A program made the position numbers and the translations under genes. A model generated the notes under the pieces. That model saw nothing but the letters and a program-made list of their open reading frames with translations. It was not told where the DNA came from and did no database searches. A stretch of DNA of 10,228 nucleotides from Mollicutes bacterium (GTDB lineage: Bacteria; Bacillota_I; Bacilli_A; RF39; UBA660): positions 1-10,228 of the forward strand of contig JAAZBI010000058.1 in NCBI GenBank assembly GCA_012513875.1. The letters run 5' to 3'. The number at the start of each line of letters is the position of its first letter. Position 1 is the stretch's first letter. Positions 1-5,403 of the stretch are shown piece by piece.

Positions 1-463
1 CAACATTATCAGTTTCTTCAATTGGAATTTCTCTTTGAGTTAAAATAGGTCCAGCATCTAATCTTTCTACCATTTTCATAATAGTTATTCCTGTTTTATA
101 ATCACCATTAATTATAGCACGATGAATAGGTGCTCCACCTCTCAATTTAGGTAATAAAGAAGCATGAACATTAATACAACCATATTTAGGAGCTTTTATA
201 ATATCCCAATTGATTATTTGCCCAAAAGCACAAGTAACAATTAAATCAGGTTTTAATTTTAATATAAATTCGTAATCTTCTTTGATTTTTTCTGGTTGAT
301 AAACTTCTATCTTATTCTCTATAGCAAGTTTCTTAATTGGAGATAATACTCCTCTATCTGGTTGACAAACAACTGCTACAACATCATAATTTTTTATTAA
401 TTCTTCCAAAATTGGAACACCAAAAGCTGGCGTACCCATAAAAATTATTTTTAACTTACTCAT
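1..463 (-). CDS. fmt: Methionyl-tRNA formyltransferase, N-terminal part (cut by window edge)
   Basis: Fmt transfers a formyl group from 10-formyl-tetrahydrofolate to methionyl-initiator tRNA in the cytosol. The visible 154 residues cover most of the catalytic formyltransferase domain. They start MSKLKIIFMGTPAFGVPIL and contain NVHASLLPKLRGGAPIHRAI, with the expected catalytic Asn98, His100 and, in RLDAGPIL, Asp136. The C-terminal tRNA-binding domain lies beyond base 1. The ATG at 461-463 is preceded by AAGGAGG (468-474), which overlaps the stop codon of the upstream gene, so fmt is the fourth gene of the cdsA unit and probably translationally coupled. One oddity is that the loop after QPDR (residues 34-37) is about seven residues shorter than in E. 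coli Fmt and lacks its Arg/Gly/Lys-rich stretch. The assignment is firm; the effect of the short loop is inference. Confidence 0.95.
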   Translation of the reverse strand, partial: MSKLKIIFMGTPAFGVPILEELIKNYDVVAVVCQPDRGVLSPIKKLAIENKIEVYQPEKIKEDYEFILKLKPDLIVTCAFGQIINWDIIKAPKYGCINVHASLLPKLRGGAPIHRAIINGDYKTGITIMKMVERLDAGPILTQREIPIEETDNV

Positions 464-472
464 ATATCCTCC

Positions 473-826
473 TTAGATCCATCTAGTTGAAGCTTTAACT
501 ACACTTTCATCACTATATTTTTCATAAAAAGAAATCAAATATTTTAACAATCCTATTTTTTCAGTAAAATTAGGATTCATAACTGTATCTATATCTAAAG
601 TTTCGCGAAAAGATTTAGCAAAGTAAAAATCAGTTATATATTTATACATAGCATTATCTAATTTTTTAACAACGATTAAATTTTGTTCATCATCATCAAT
701 ATGAAAGATATATTCTTGATAAAATTTAATCATTTTTTTGCTAAAAAAGTCATCATCTAAGCAATCAAATTTTATTATGTCTTCATAGTATGTACAACAA
801 GTAAGAATTCTAACTTTATCTTTCAT
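473..826 (-). CDS. Unrecognised 117-residue protein between rseP and fmt
   Basis: I do not recognise this protein. It has 117 residues, is mildly acidic, and has Asp clusters near residues 24-26 and 44-46 and a Cys-Cys pair at 10-11. Many Phe and Tyr residues lie among charged ones. There is no signal peptide, no membrane segment and no known motif, which suggests a small, probably helical cytosolic protein. It is very likely real: the ATG at 824-826 has a strong AGGAGGT site whose first bases overlap the rseP stop, and its own TAA is followed directly by the fmt ribosome binding site. The frame is open and tightly packed on both sides within one operon. Its neighbours do membrane proteolysis and tRNA formylation and share no pathway, so context gives no safe function. 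It may be a lineage-specific gene. Confidence 0.8.
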   Translation of the reverse strand: MKDKVRILTCCTYYEDIIKFDCLDDDFFSKKMIKFYQEYIFHIDDDEQNLIVVKKLDNAMYKYITDFYFAKSFRETLDIDTVMNPNFTEKIGLLKYLISFYEKYSDESVVKASTRWI

Positions 827-836
827 ACTTTACCTC

Positions 837-1886
837 CTAAAATAATCTTTGAATATCCTGAAAAGTAATAACAAGCATTAAAACCATTAAGAAAACAAAA
901 CCAACTGTATGTATTATATTTTCTACTTGAACTGGGATTGGTTTTTTTCTTATCTTCTCAATGAATAAAAATAATAATCTTCCACCATCAAACGCAGGAA
1001 AAGGTAATAGATTTACAAAACCAACATTAATACTTAGGAAAGCAATTAAATATAAAACACTATCAAATCCCGCTTTAGCAGAATCTCCTACGACTGTATA
1101 TATACCAACTGGCCCTGACAAAGAGTTTATTCCTAAAGCTCCAGTTATTAAACTGATAATAATAGTATACATTGATTTGATAATAGAAAACATTCTATCA
1201 AAAGCTGATTTTATAGCATTAACAAAACCATAAGTTTTTGTTGATGCAAAATTTACACCAATTTTGTAGCTTGTTATATCATCAATTTCCGTTTTAACCG
1301 GTTTTATTTGATAAGTTTTTATTTTACCATCAGCTTTTAAAACCTTAATATCTATTTCTTTAGAATCTTTAACCATTTCTAATTTCAATAAGACATCATC
1401 ATAAGTATCCATTTTTTGATTATCAATTTTTAAGATTAAATCGCCATTTTCTATTCCTGAATTATATGCTGGAAAATCTTCAACTAAACCTGCAATTTTT
1501 GGTTCTAATGAATTTGATCCATAAAAAATTCCAATTGCGAATAGTATTAGGAAAGCAAAAATAAAATTAAATACACAACCAGCAACTATAACCATAAATT
1601 TTTGACCCCATGTTTTTGATTGAAGTCTTCTATTTTTAGGAATGTTTTTATCTTCGCCAATTTCTTCACCAGACATTTTCACATACCCACCTAGAGGAAT
1701 TAATCCAATACAATAAGTTGTCTCATCATTTTTTCGATTGAATTTAAATATTTTTGGCCCCATTCCAATTGAAAACTCATAAACATAGATTTTAGATTTC
1801 TTAGCAAAAATAAAATGTCCTAATTCATGAATAAAAATTGTAACTCCTAATATCAAAACAAAATATATTATATATAATAAATTCAT
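837..1886 (-). CDS. rseP: RseP/RasP site-2 intramembrane metalloprotease
   Basis: This is a zinc protease of the site-2 family that cuts substrates inside the membrane, such as anti-sigma factors and, in Bacilli, leftover signal peptides. Its 349 residues match the family length. The first membrane segment carries the zinc motif FIHELGHF (His20, Glu21, His24). A further hydrophobic segment lies at about 97-122, a single PDZ-like domain at about 125-200, and the second catalytic segment has VNLLPFPAFDGGR with the metal-ligand Asp300. The usual Pro-Ala-Leu-Asp is Pro-Ala-Phe-Asp here, a conservative change. A last hydrophobic segment ends the protein at about 328-342. A GAGGGAG site (1891-1897) precedes the ATG. 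It follows cdsA by 22 bases, the conserved cdsA-rseP pairing but without the dxr gene often found between them. Confidence 0.96.
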   Translation of the reverse strand: MNLLYIIYFVLILGVTIFIHELGHFIFAKKSKIYVYEFSIGMGPKIFKFNRKNDETTYCIGLIPLGGYVKMSGEEIGEDKNIPKNRRLQSKTWGQKFMVIVAGCVFNFIFAFLILFAIGIFYGSNSLEPKIAGLVEDFPAYNSGIENGDLILKIDNQKMDTYDDVLLKLEMVKDSKEIDIKVLKADGKIKTYQIKPVKTEIDDITSYKIGVNFASTKTYGFVNAIKSAFDRMFSIIKSMYTIIISLITGALGINSLSGPVGIYTVVGDSAKAGFDSVLYLIAFLSINVGFVNLLPFPAFDGGRLLFLFIEKIRKKPIPVQVENIIHTVGFVFLMVLMLVITFQDIQRLF

Positions 1887-1908
1887 GGTTCTCCCTCTTT
1901 CTCTTTTT

Positions 1909-2700
1909 TTAAATAAATAACATTAACAATACGTATCCTAATGATACAAAGATAAAACTATCTAAACGATCTAAAACCCCTCCATGGCCTGGTAATAAGT
2001 TGGAAAAATCTTTTTTTCCGTACAATCTTTTTATCGAACTGAAAACTAAATCCCCAAATTGACCAATGATAGATAATAAAGCAGTACTAAAAATTAAAAC
2101 AAATATATTTGTTTGATGATTGATAGTTGCATAATAAAACAAACTACTGATCATAACTCCAAAAATAGTACCAACAATTAACCCTTCCCAAGTTTTTTTT
2201 GGAGAAATTTTTTCTAACAATTTGTTTTTTCCTATTAAAGAACCACCTAAATAAGCATACGTATCAGTAACTATTGTTATTAAAAATAAATATATTAATA
2301 AATTTAAATTGTTAGATCTAATACTAATTATTAAATTAAATGATAATCCTAAAAAGAAAATTATTCCAATCAATGATAAAGCATCATTAATGTTATATTT
2401 CTTTTCATCATGGTAAAAAATAATTGGCAATAATAATACTAATAATATTAAGGAAATTATTCGATAATCTAAAAAGAAAACAAAGTTTTGTGCTGAAGAA
2501 AAACTAAAGACAAAATAAATAAATGTCGCAAATGCTGTTAATTTCATCGCTATAGGAATTTCTTTTTTAATATCAAGCATTTCTTTTAATCCTAATATTC
2601 CTACTATTAAAACAGCTAAATTAAACACAATGCCACCAATATATAAGATTGGTAAAAATACTGTTAATAACAATAAAGCAGTTATTACTCTTTTCTTCAT
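1909..2700 (-). CDS. cdsA: Phosphatidate cytidylyltransferase
   Basis: CdsA makes CDP-diacylglycerol from phosphatidic acid and CTP in the cytoplasmic membrane, the branch point for phosphatidylglycerol and other phospholipids. The 263 residues match the family length and are mostly hydrophobic, with about seven or eight membrane segments. The catalytic half is intact: TDTYAYLGG (Asp146), SPKKTWEG (166-173), GQFGD (Asp217), and the family signature from SSIKR at 221 through LLPGHGGVLDRLD, with Asp244 and Asp247. The ATG at 2698-2700 has AGGTG (2706-2710) five bases upstream and a good promoter directly before that, so cdsA is the first gene of its unit. The uppS gene commonly found upstream is absent here. 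Confidence 0.96.
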   Translation of the reverse strand: MKKRVITALLLLTVFLPILYIGGIVFNLAVLIVGILGLKEMLDIKKEIPIAMKLTAFATFIYFVFSFSSAQNFVFFLDYRIISLILLVLLLPIIFYHDEKKYNINDALSLIGIIFFLGLSFNLIISIRSNNLNLLIYLFLITIVTDTYAYLGGSLIGKNKLLEKISPKKTWEGLIVGTIFGVMISSLFYYATINHQTNIFVLIFSTALLSIIGQFGDLVFSSIKRLYGKKDFSNLLPGHGGVLDRLDSFIFVSLGYVLLMLFI

Positions 2701-2705
2701 TCAGA

Positions 2706-2752
2706 CACCTACATTCTATTCTAATTATAATATAATAAGAGGTTTATTACAA
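2706..2752 (-). promoter_or_regulatory. Promoter and ribosome binding site of the cdsA operon
   Basis: On the minus strand a -35 box TTGTAA (2747-2752) is followed by a 17-base spacer and a perfect -10 box TATAAT (2724-2729). Transcription should begin near 2717, giving a leader of about 17 bases that contains the AGGTG site at 2706-2710. The -35 box starts one base after the U-tract of the khpA terminator. This matches a housekeeping sigma factor promoter; it is predicted only from consensus and spacing. Confidence 0.8.
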
Positions 2753-2753
2753 T

Positions 2754-2776
2754 AAAAAAAAGAACTAAACTGTTCT
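2754..2776 (-). terminator. Intrinsic terminator of rpsP-khpA
   Basis: Read on the minus strand, AGAAC and GTTCT form a 5-bp stem around a six-base loop, followed directly by seven T. The khpA stop codon TAG (2775-2777) overlaps the first bases of the stem. The stem is short and only moderately stable, so termination may be partial, although a promoter for cdsA follows at once. Confidence 0.7.
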
Positions 2777-3023
2777 AAAATGAATCAATATTAATTCTTA
2801 TTTTTTGATTTCCTTTTATAAATGAAGAAGCTTGAACTAAAGTTCTAATTGCATTTGCAATTTTTCCACCTCTACCAATTACTGAACCCATTACTTCTTT
2901 ATCTATCATTATTTGAATTAAAATGTAATCTTCGTCAGTTTCAAATTGTTTAACAGATACTGCATCCGGATCTTTAACAATTGCTTTTACAATTGTTTCT
3001 GTCAATTCAACTAATTCAGTCAT
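2775..3023 (-). CDS. khpA: KH-domain RNA-binding protein KhpA
   Basis: KhpA is a small single-KH-domain RNA-binding protein, known in Gram-positive bacteria to act with KhpB in RNA binding and in control of cell division and elongation. The 82 residues fit the usual length of about 75-85. The RNA-gripping GxxG loop is seen as GSVIGRGGKIANAIR, with Gly50-Arg-Gly-Gly53, between the expected alpha and beta elements. Its ATG shares one base with the rpsP stop (TAATG at 3021-3025), which implies translational coupling to S16. This is the conserved rpsP-khpA pair, but the transcript ends directly after khpA, so the usual following genes rimM and trmD must be elsewhere. Confidence 0.95.
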   Translation of the reverse strand: MTELVELTETIVKAIVKDPDAVSVKQFETDEDYILIQIMIDKEVMGSVIGRGGKIANAIRTLVQASSFIKGNQKIRINIDSF

Positions 3024-3295
3024 TATTTTTTCCCTTTCATTTCATGGAATTTTGTCATTATTCCTTGTTTACTAAAAAGATCACGAACTGTATCAGAAGG
3101 TTGTGCCCCATCACTTAACCATTTTAAAGCTTTTTCTTCTTCTATTTTAACTTCGCATGGTGTAGTTAAAGGATTATAAGTACCAATTAATTCAATAAAT
3201 CTTCCATCTCTAGGACTTCTTGAATCAGAAGCTACGATACGATAGTAAGGTCTTTTTTTAGCACCCATTCTTTTTAATCTTAATTTTACTGCCAT
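3023..3295 (-). CDS. rpsP: 30S ribosomal protein S16
   Basis: S16 is a structural protein of the small ribosomal subunit that binds 16S rRNA and helps its assembly. The 90 residues match the family length. The N-terminus MAVKLRLKRMGAKKRPYYRI and the following VASDSRSPRDGRFIELIGTYNP are typical of S16, as is the GAQPSDTVRDLF segment. The start codon is preceded by AAGGAGAT with about nine bases of spacing and by a near-consensus promoter. It leads a two-gene unit with khpA. The ffh gene often found just upstream is replaced by trxA in a separate unit. Confidence 0.98.
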   Translation of the reverse strand: MAVKLRLKRMGAKKRPYYRIVASDSRSPRDGRFIELIGTYNPLTTPCEVKIEEEKALKWLSDGAQPSDTVRDLFSKQGIMTKFHEMKGKK

Positions 3296-3322
3296 AAGTA
3301 TAATCTCCTTTCATTTAAATAA

Positions 3323-3351
3323 AGTATATCAAATCAAAAAATATATGTCAA
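3323..3351 (-). promoter_or_regulatory. Near-consensus promoter of rpsP-khpA, inside the trxA terminator
   Basis: On the minus strand a perfect -35 box TTGACA (3346-3351) is followed by exactly 17 bases and then the -10 box TATACT (3323-3328), five of six matches. Transcription should start near 3316, leaving a leader of about 21 bases that holds AAGGAGAT. The -35 box is part of the descending arm of the trxA terminator hairpin, and the spacer contains its U-tract. It is one of the strongest promoter matches in the window, as suits a ribosomal protein gene. Confidence 0.88.
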
Positions 3352-3373
3352 CCTTTTTGGTTGACATATATTT
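3336..3373 (-). terminator. Intrinsic terminator of cvpA-trxA
   Basis: Bases 3339-3353 pair perfectly with 3359-3373 around a five-base loop, giving a 15-bp stem, and the minus-strand transcript ends in six U (3336-3341), some of them paired in the stem base. The trxA stop codon (3372-3374) lies in the first arm. On the plus strand the following tract is weaker and no plus-strand gene needs it, so it acts mainly for trxA. Confidence 0.88.
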
Positions 3374-3674
3374 AATTATTATTGATCCATTCAATTAACA
3401 TTTCTTTAGTTTGAAATCCTAATTTTTGTTCGATCATATTTCCATCTTTATATAAAACTAGAGTTGGAATACTCATAACATTGTATTTAATAGCTAAAGC
3501 TTCGTTTTCATCAACATTGATTTTCACAACCTTTAGATTTGGCATTTCTGCTTCTAAACTTTCCAAAACAGGTCCCAACATTTTACAAGGTCCACACCAA
3601 TGTGCGTAAAAATCTAAAATAACTACTCCACTATTAACTAATTCTTCAATGTTTTCATCTTTTAAATTTATCAT
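3372..3674 (-). CDS. trxA: Thioredoxin
   Basis: This is a cytosolic thiol-disulfide oxidoreductase that reduces protein disulfides, with electrons normally supplied by thioredoxin reductase (no such gene is in the window). The 100 residues are typical of a stand-alone thioredoxin and lack a signal peptide. The active site AHWCGPCK has Cys27 and Cys30, and the cis-proline loop is SIPT with Pro70. The conserved buried Asp21 is present in ILDFYAHW. The ATG at 3672-3674 follows AGGAGAA, which overlaps the cvpA stop TAG, so it is the second gene of a cvpA-trxA unit. Confidence 0.97.
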   Translation of the reverse strand: MINLKDENIEELVNSGVVILDFYAHWCGPCKMLGPVLESLEAEMPNLKVVKINVDENEALAIKYNVMSIPTLVLYKDGNMIEQKLGFQTKEMLIEWINNN

Positions 3675-3685
3675 AATACATTCTC

Positions 3686-4366
3686 CTATTCTACTTTGAT
3701 TTTTCCTTTTTCATATAGATCTTTAGCTTTCTCTTGGCTGATTAAATTGTTATCAATCATTATTTTTAAAACTTTTTCATCTAATTTTATTCGGTTAGAA
3801 TCATTAGATAATTCTTCACTCATAGCGTAAACATCATTAAAAGTATCGATTGTTGCAGATGCTACTGAAGAAACAATTGGTGTTCCTCCTAAAATTCTCG
3901 ATGTTAATCCTGCTTCGTTAATTATTCTAAAATTAAAGATTGGTAAAGTTAAAATAAATAACAATATAAACACTAATAAATAATGTTCAAACATTCCTAA
4001 AATAGCTCCTAAAATTTTTGACGGAATTGCTAATAATATTGTCGCTTTTAAAACTCTCTCTATTGCATCTGCTACTATTAATAATATTCTTAAAAGAATA
4101 CTAAAGATAATAATCAAGATTAAAAAAGCGATAAAATTGTACGCTAAAACATTAATTGAACTAATTCCACTTAACATACCTCTAAAATTAAATGTAGGTC
4201 CAATATCCATTAAAAACATTGCTAATGGTCTCATAAATATTAAAGATAAGATTAGTGCCGCTAAGCCTCCTAAAGATTCAACAGCTTGTTTAAAAACACC
4301 TCTTTTAAACCCTAAAACTGCACCTAATCCAATAACTAAGATAATAATCACATCAACTAAATTCAT
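3686..4366 (-). CDS. cvpA: CvpA family integral membrane protein
   Basis: This is a membrane protein of the CvpA family, first linked to colicin V production in E. coli; its general biochemical role is poorly known. The 226 residues are somewhat longer than the common length of 160-180. There are four hydrophobic segments, at about 4-20, 30-53, 72-99 and 119-143, and the start MNLVDVIIILVIGLGAVLGF followed by KRGVFKQ is typical of the family. The C-terminal 80 or so residues are soluble and charged and may account for the extra length. The ATG has AGAGGTGA (4371-4378) seven bases before it. In many Bacilli cvpA lies with zapA, polX, mutS2 and trxA, opposite rnhC; here only cvpA and trxA remain. 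Confidence 0.88.
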   Translation of the reverse strand: MNLVDVIIILVIGLGAVLGFKRGVFKQAVESLGGLAALILSLIFMRPLAMFLMDIGPTFNFRGMLSGISSINVLAYNFIAFLILIIIFSILLRILLIVADAIERVLKATILLAIPSKILGAILGMFEHYLLVFILLFILTLPIFNFRIINEAGLTSRILGGTPIVSSVASATIDTFNDVYAMSEELSNDSNRIKLDEKVLKIMIDNNLISQEKAKDLYEKGKIKVE

Positions 4367-4370
4367 GTTT

Positions 4371-4413
4371 TCACCTCTGTTCTTATTATAGTATAAACAA
4401 TAGTAAAAATAAA
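4371..4413 (-). promoter_or_regulatory. Promoter and ribosome binding site of cvpA-trxA
   Basis: On the minus strand a perfect -10 box TATAAT lies at 4385-4390. Seventeen bases upstream there is only a weak -35 match, TTTATT (4408-4413). The predicted start near 4378 coincides with the first base of the AGAGGTGA ribosome binding site, so the leader would be only about 12 bases. The -35 region overlaps that of the divergent rnhC promoter. Confidence 0.6.
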
Positions 4414-4420
4414 GTCTTTA

Positions 4421-4444
4421 TGTTAAAATAATATCAGGATGTGA
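4421..4444 (+). promoter_or_regulatory. Extended -10 promoter and ribosome binding site of rnhC
   Basis: TGTTAAAAT at 4421-4429 is an extended -10 element (TG, one base, then TAAAAT); no clear -35 box precedes it. Transcription should start near 4436, exactly where AGGATGTGA (4436-4444) begins. This is an eight-of-nine match to the AGGAGGTGA anti-16S sequence, five bases before the ATG at 4450. A GTG at 4441 lies inside this site and cannot be its start codon. Confidence 0.62.
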
Positions 4445-4449
4445 ATTTA

Positions 4450-5391
4450 ATGAAAAAGAAAACAATCGTTTATCAATTTAGTGATGAAACAATCGATAAA
4501 ATGAAAGAATATTTTTTAGATAAGCAAAGAGAAAAGACCCCACCATATGCTCTTTTTCAAGCTGATGAAGCTGATACTGTTATAACTGCTTATGATTCAA
4601 AAAAAGTTGTTTTTCAAGGAATCAGTGCTGATATTGATGCTCAAATGTGGAACGAATTCGAAAAGAACTTAACAGGAAAAAATGCTAAAAAAATTGAAAA
4701 GAAAGAAAAAGAAAAAACAGTTAAAAATGAAGGTGATTATCATTTTTTAGCAACTATAGGTTCTGACGAAGTTGGAACAGGAGATTTTTTTGGACCAATT
4801 ATCGTTACAGCTGCTTTCGTATCTTTAAAAGATATTACATTTTTAGAAGAATTGAAAATTAAGGATTCAAAAAAAATTACTGACGAACAAATTAAAAAAA
4901 TAGCTCCTCTATTAATAAAGAGAATCCCTCATTATAGCGTTATATTAAGAAATAAAGAATATAATGAAAAATATAGTCGTGATATGAATATGAATAAAAT
5001 TAAAGCTTTATTACATAATCAAGCTTTATTTAATTTGTTAAAAAAAGATAAATTTAATTATCAAAAAATTATTATGGATCAATTTGTTAACGAAAAAAAA
5101 TACTATGAATATTTAAATGATAAAAATGAAGTTGTTAAAAACATTACTTTCTTAACTAAAGCTGAGGATAAATGTTTGAGTGTGGCAGTCGCTTCAATTA
5201 TTAGTCGTTTTATATTTTTAAAAGAATTTAAAGATTTAGAAAAAGAACTAGGATTAGAAATTCCTAAAGGAGCAGGAACCTTAGTTGATGAAGCAGCAAT
5301 TAAAATTGTCAAATTAAAAGGATTAAAGTATTTAGATAATATAGCCAAATTAAATTTTAAAAATTTAGATAAAATAAAAAAAGGAATTTAA
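4450..5391 (+). CDS. rnhC: Ribonuclease HIII
   Basis: RNase HIII cuts the RNA strand of RNA/DNA hybrids and helps remove R-loops and primers in the cytosol. The protein has 313 residues from the ATG at 4450, the usual length. An N-terminal TBP-like substrate-binding domain occupies about residues 1-80, followed by a Lys/Glu-rich linker (about 78-94) and the nuclease domain. Metal ligands are visible as Asp106-Glu107 in IGSDEVGTGDFFGP and Asp210 in IIMDQF; the fourth acidic residue is Glu239 or Asp240 in TKAEDKCLSVAVASIISR. The GSDEVGTGD form and the N-domain separate it from RNase HII. A longer frame from GTG at 4441 is rejected because that codon lies within the ribosome binding site. It is the only plus-strand gene here, divergent from cvpA and convergent with the rhomboid gene. 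Confidence 0.95.
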   Translation: MKKKTIVYQFSDETIDKMKEYFLDKQREKTPPYALFQADEADTVITAYDSKKVVFQGISADIDAQMWNEFEKNLTGKNAKKIEKKEKEKTVKNEGDYHFLATIGSDEVGTGDFFGPIIVTAAFVSLKDITFLEELKIKDSKKITDEQIKKIAPLLIKRIPHYSVILRNKEYNEKYSRDMNMNKIKALLHNQALFNLLKKDKFNYQKIIMDQFVNEKKYYEYLNDKNEVVKNITFLTKAEDKCLSVAVASIISRFIFLKEFKDLEKELGLEIPKGAGTLVDEAAIKIVKLKGLKYLDNIAKLNFKNLDKIKKGI

Positions 5392-5403
5392 ATTCCTTTT
5401 TTT
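5376..5403. terminator. Bidirectional terminator between rnhC and the rhomboid gene
   Basis: A perfect 28-base palindrome consists of seven A, GGAATTTAAATTCC and seven T. In either direction the RNA folds into a GGAAU/AUUCC stem extended by A-U pairs around a four-base loop and ends in a U-tract, so it can terminate both convergent transcripts. The rnhC stop (5389-5391) lies at its centre and the rhomboid stop (5403-5405) at its edge. Confidence 0.9.

Noticed and set aside
961..1233. 90-codon open frame on the plus strand inside rseP
   Set aside because: It is antisense to the well-conserved rseP coding region, has no convincing ribosome binding site and encodes no recognisable protein; it is a shadow of the opposite strand.
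3361..3389. Plus-strand promoter from the TTGACA in the other arm of the trxA terminator
   Set aside because: The box exists only because the hairpin is palindromic; no -10 match occurs 16-18 bases downstream and no plus-strand gene follows.
4137..4391. 84-codon plus-strand frame across cvpA and its promoter
   Set aside because: It is antisense to cvpA, runs through the divergent promoter region, and has low-complexity content typical of a shadow frame.
4441..4449. GTG start for rnhC, giving 316 residues
   Set aside because: The GTG lies within AGGATGTGA, the ribosome binding site for the ATG at 4450, and only about five bases after the predicted transcription start.
5103..5348. 81-codon minus-strand frame inside rnhC
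   Set aside because: It is antisense to the catalytic part of RNase HIII, with no start signals or known motif.
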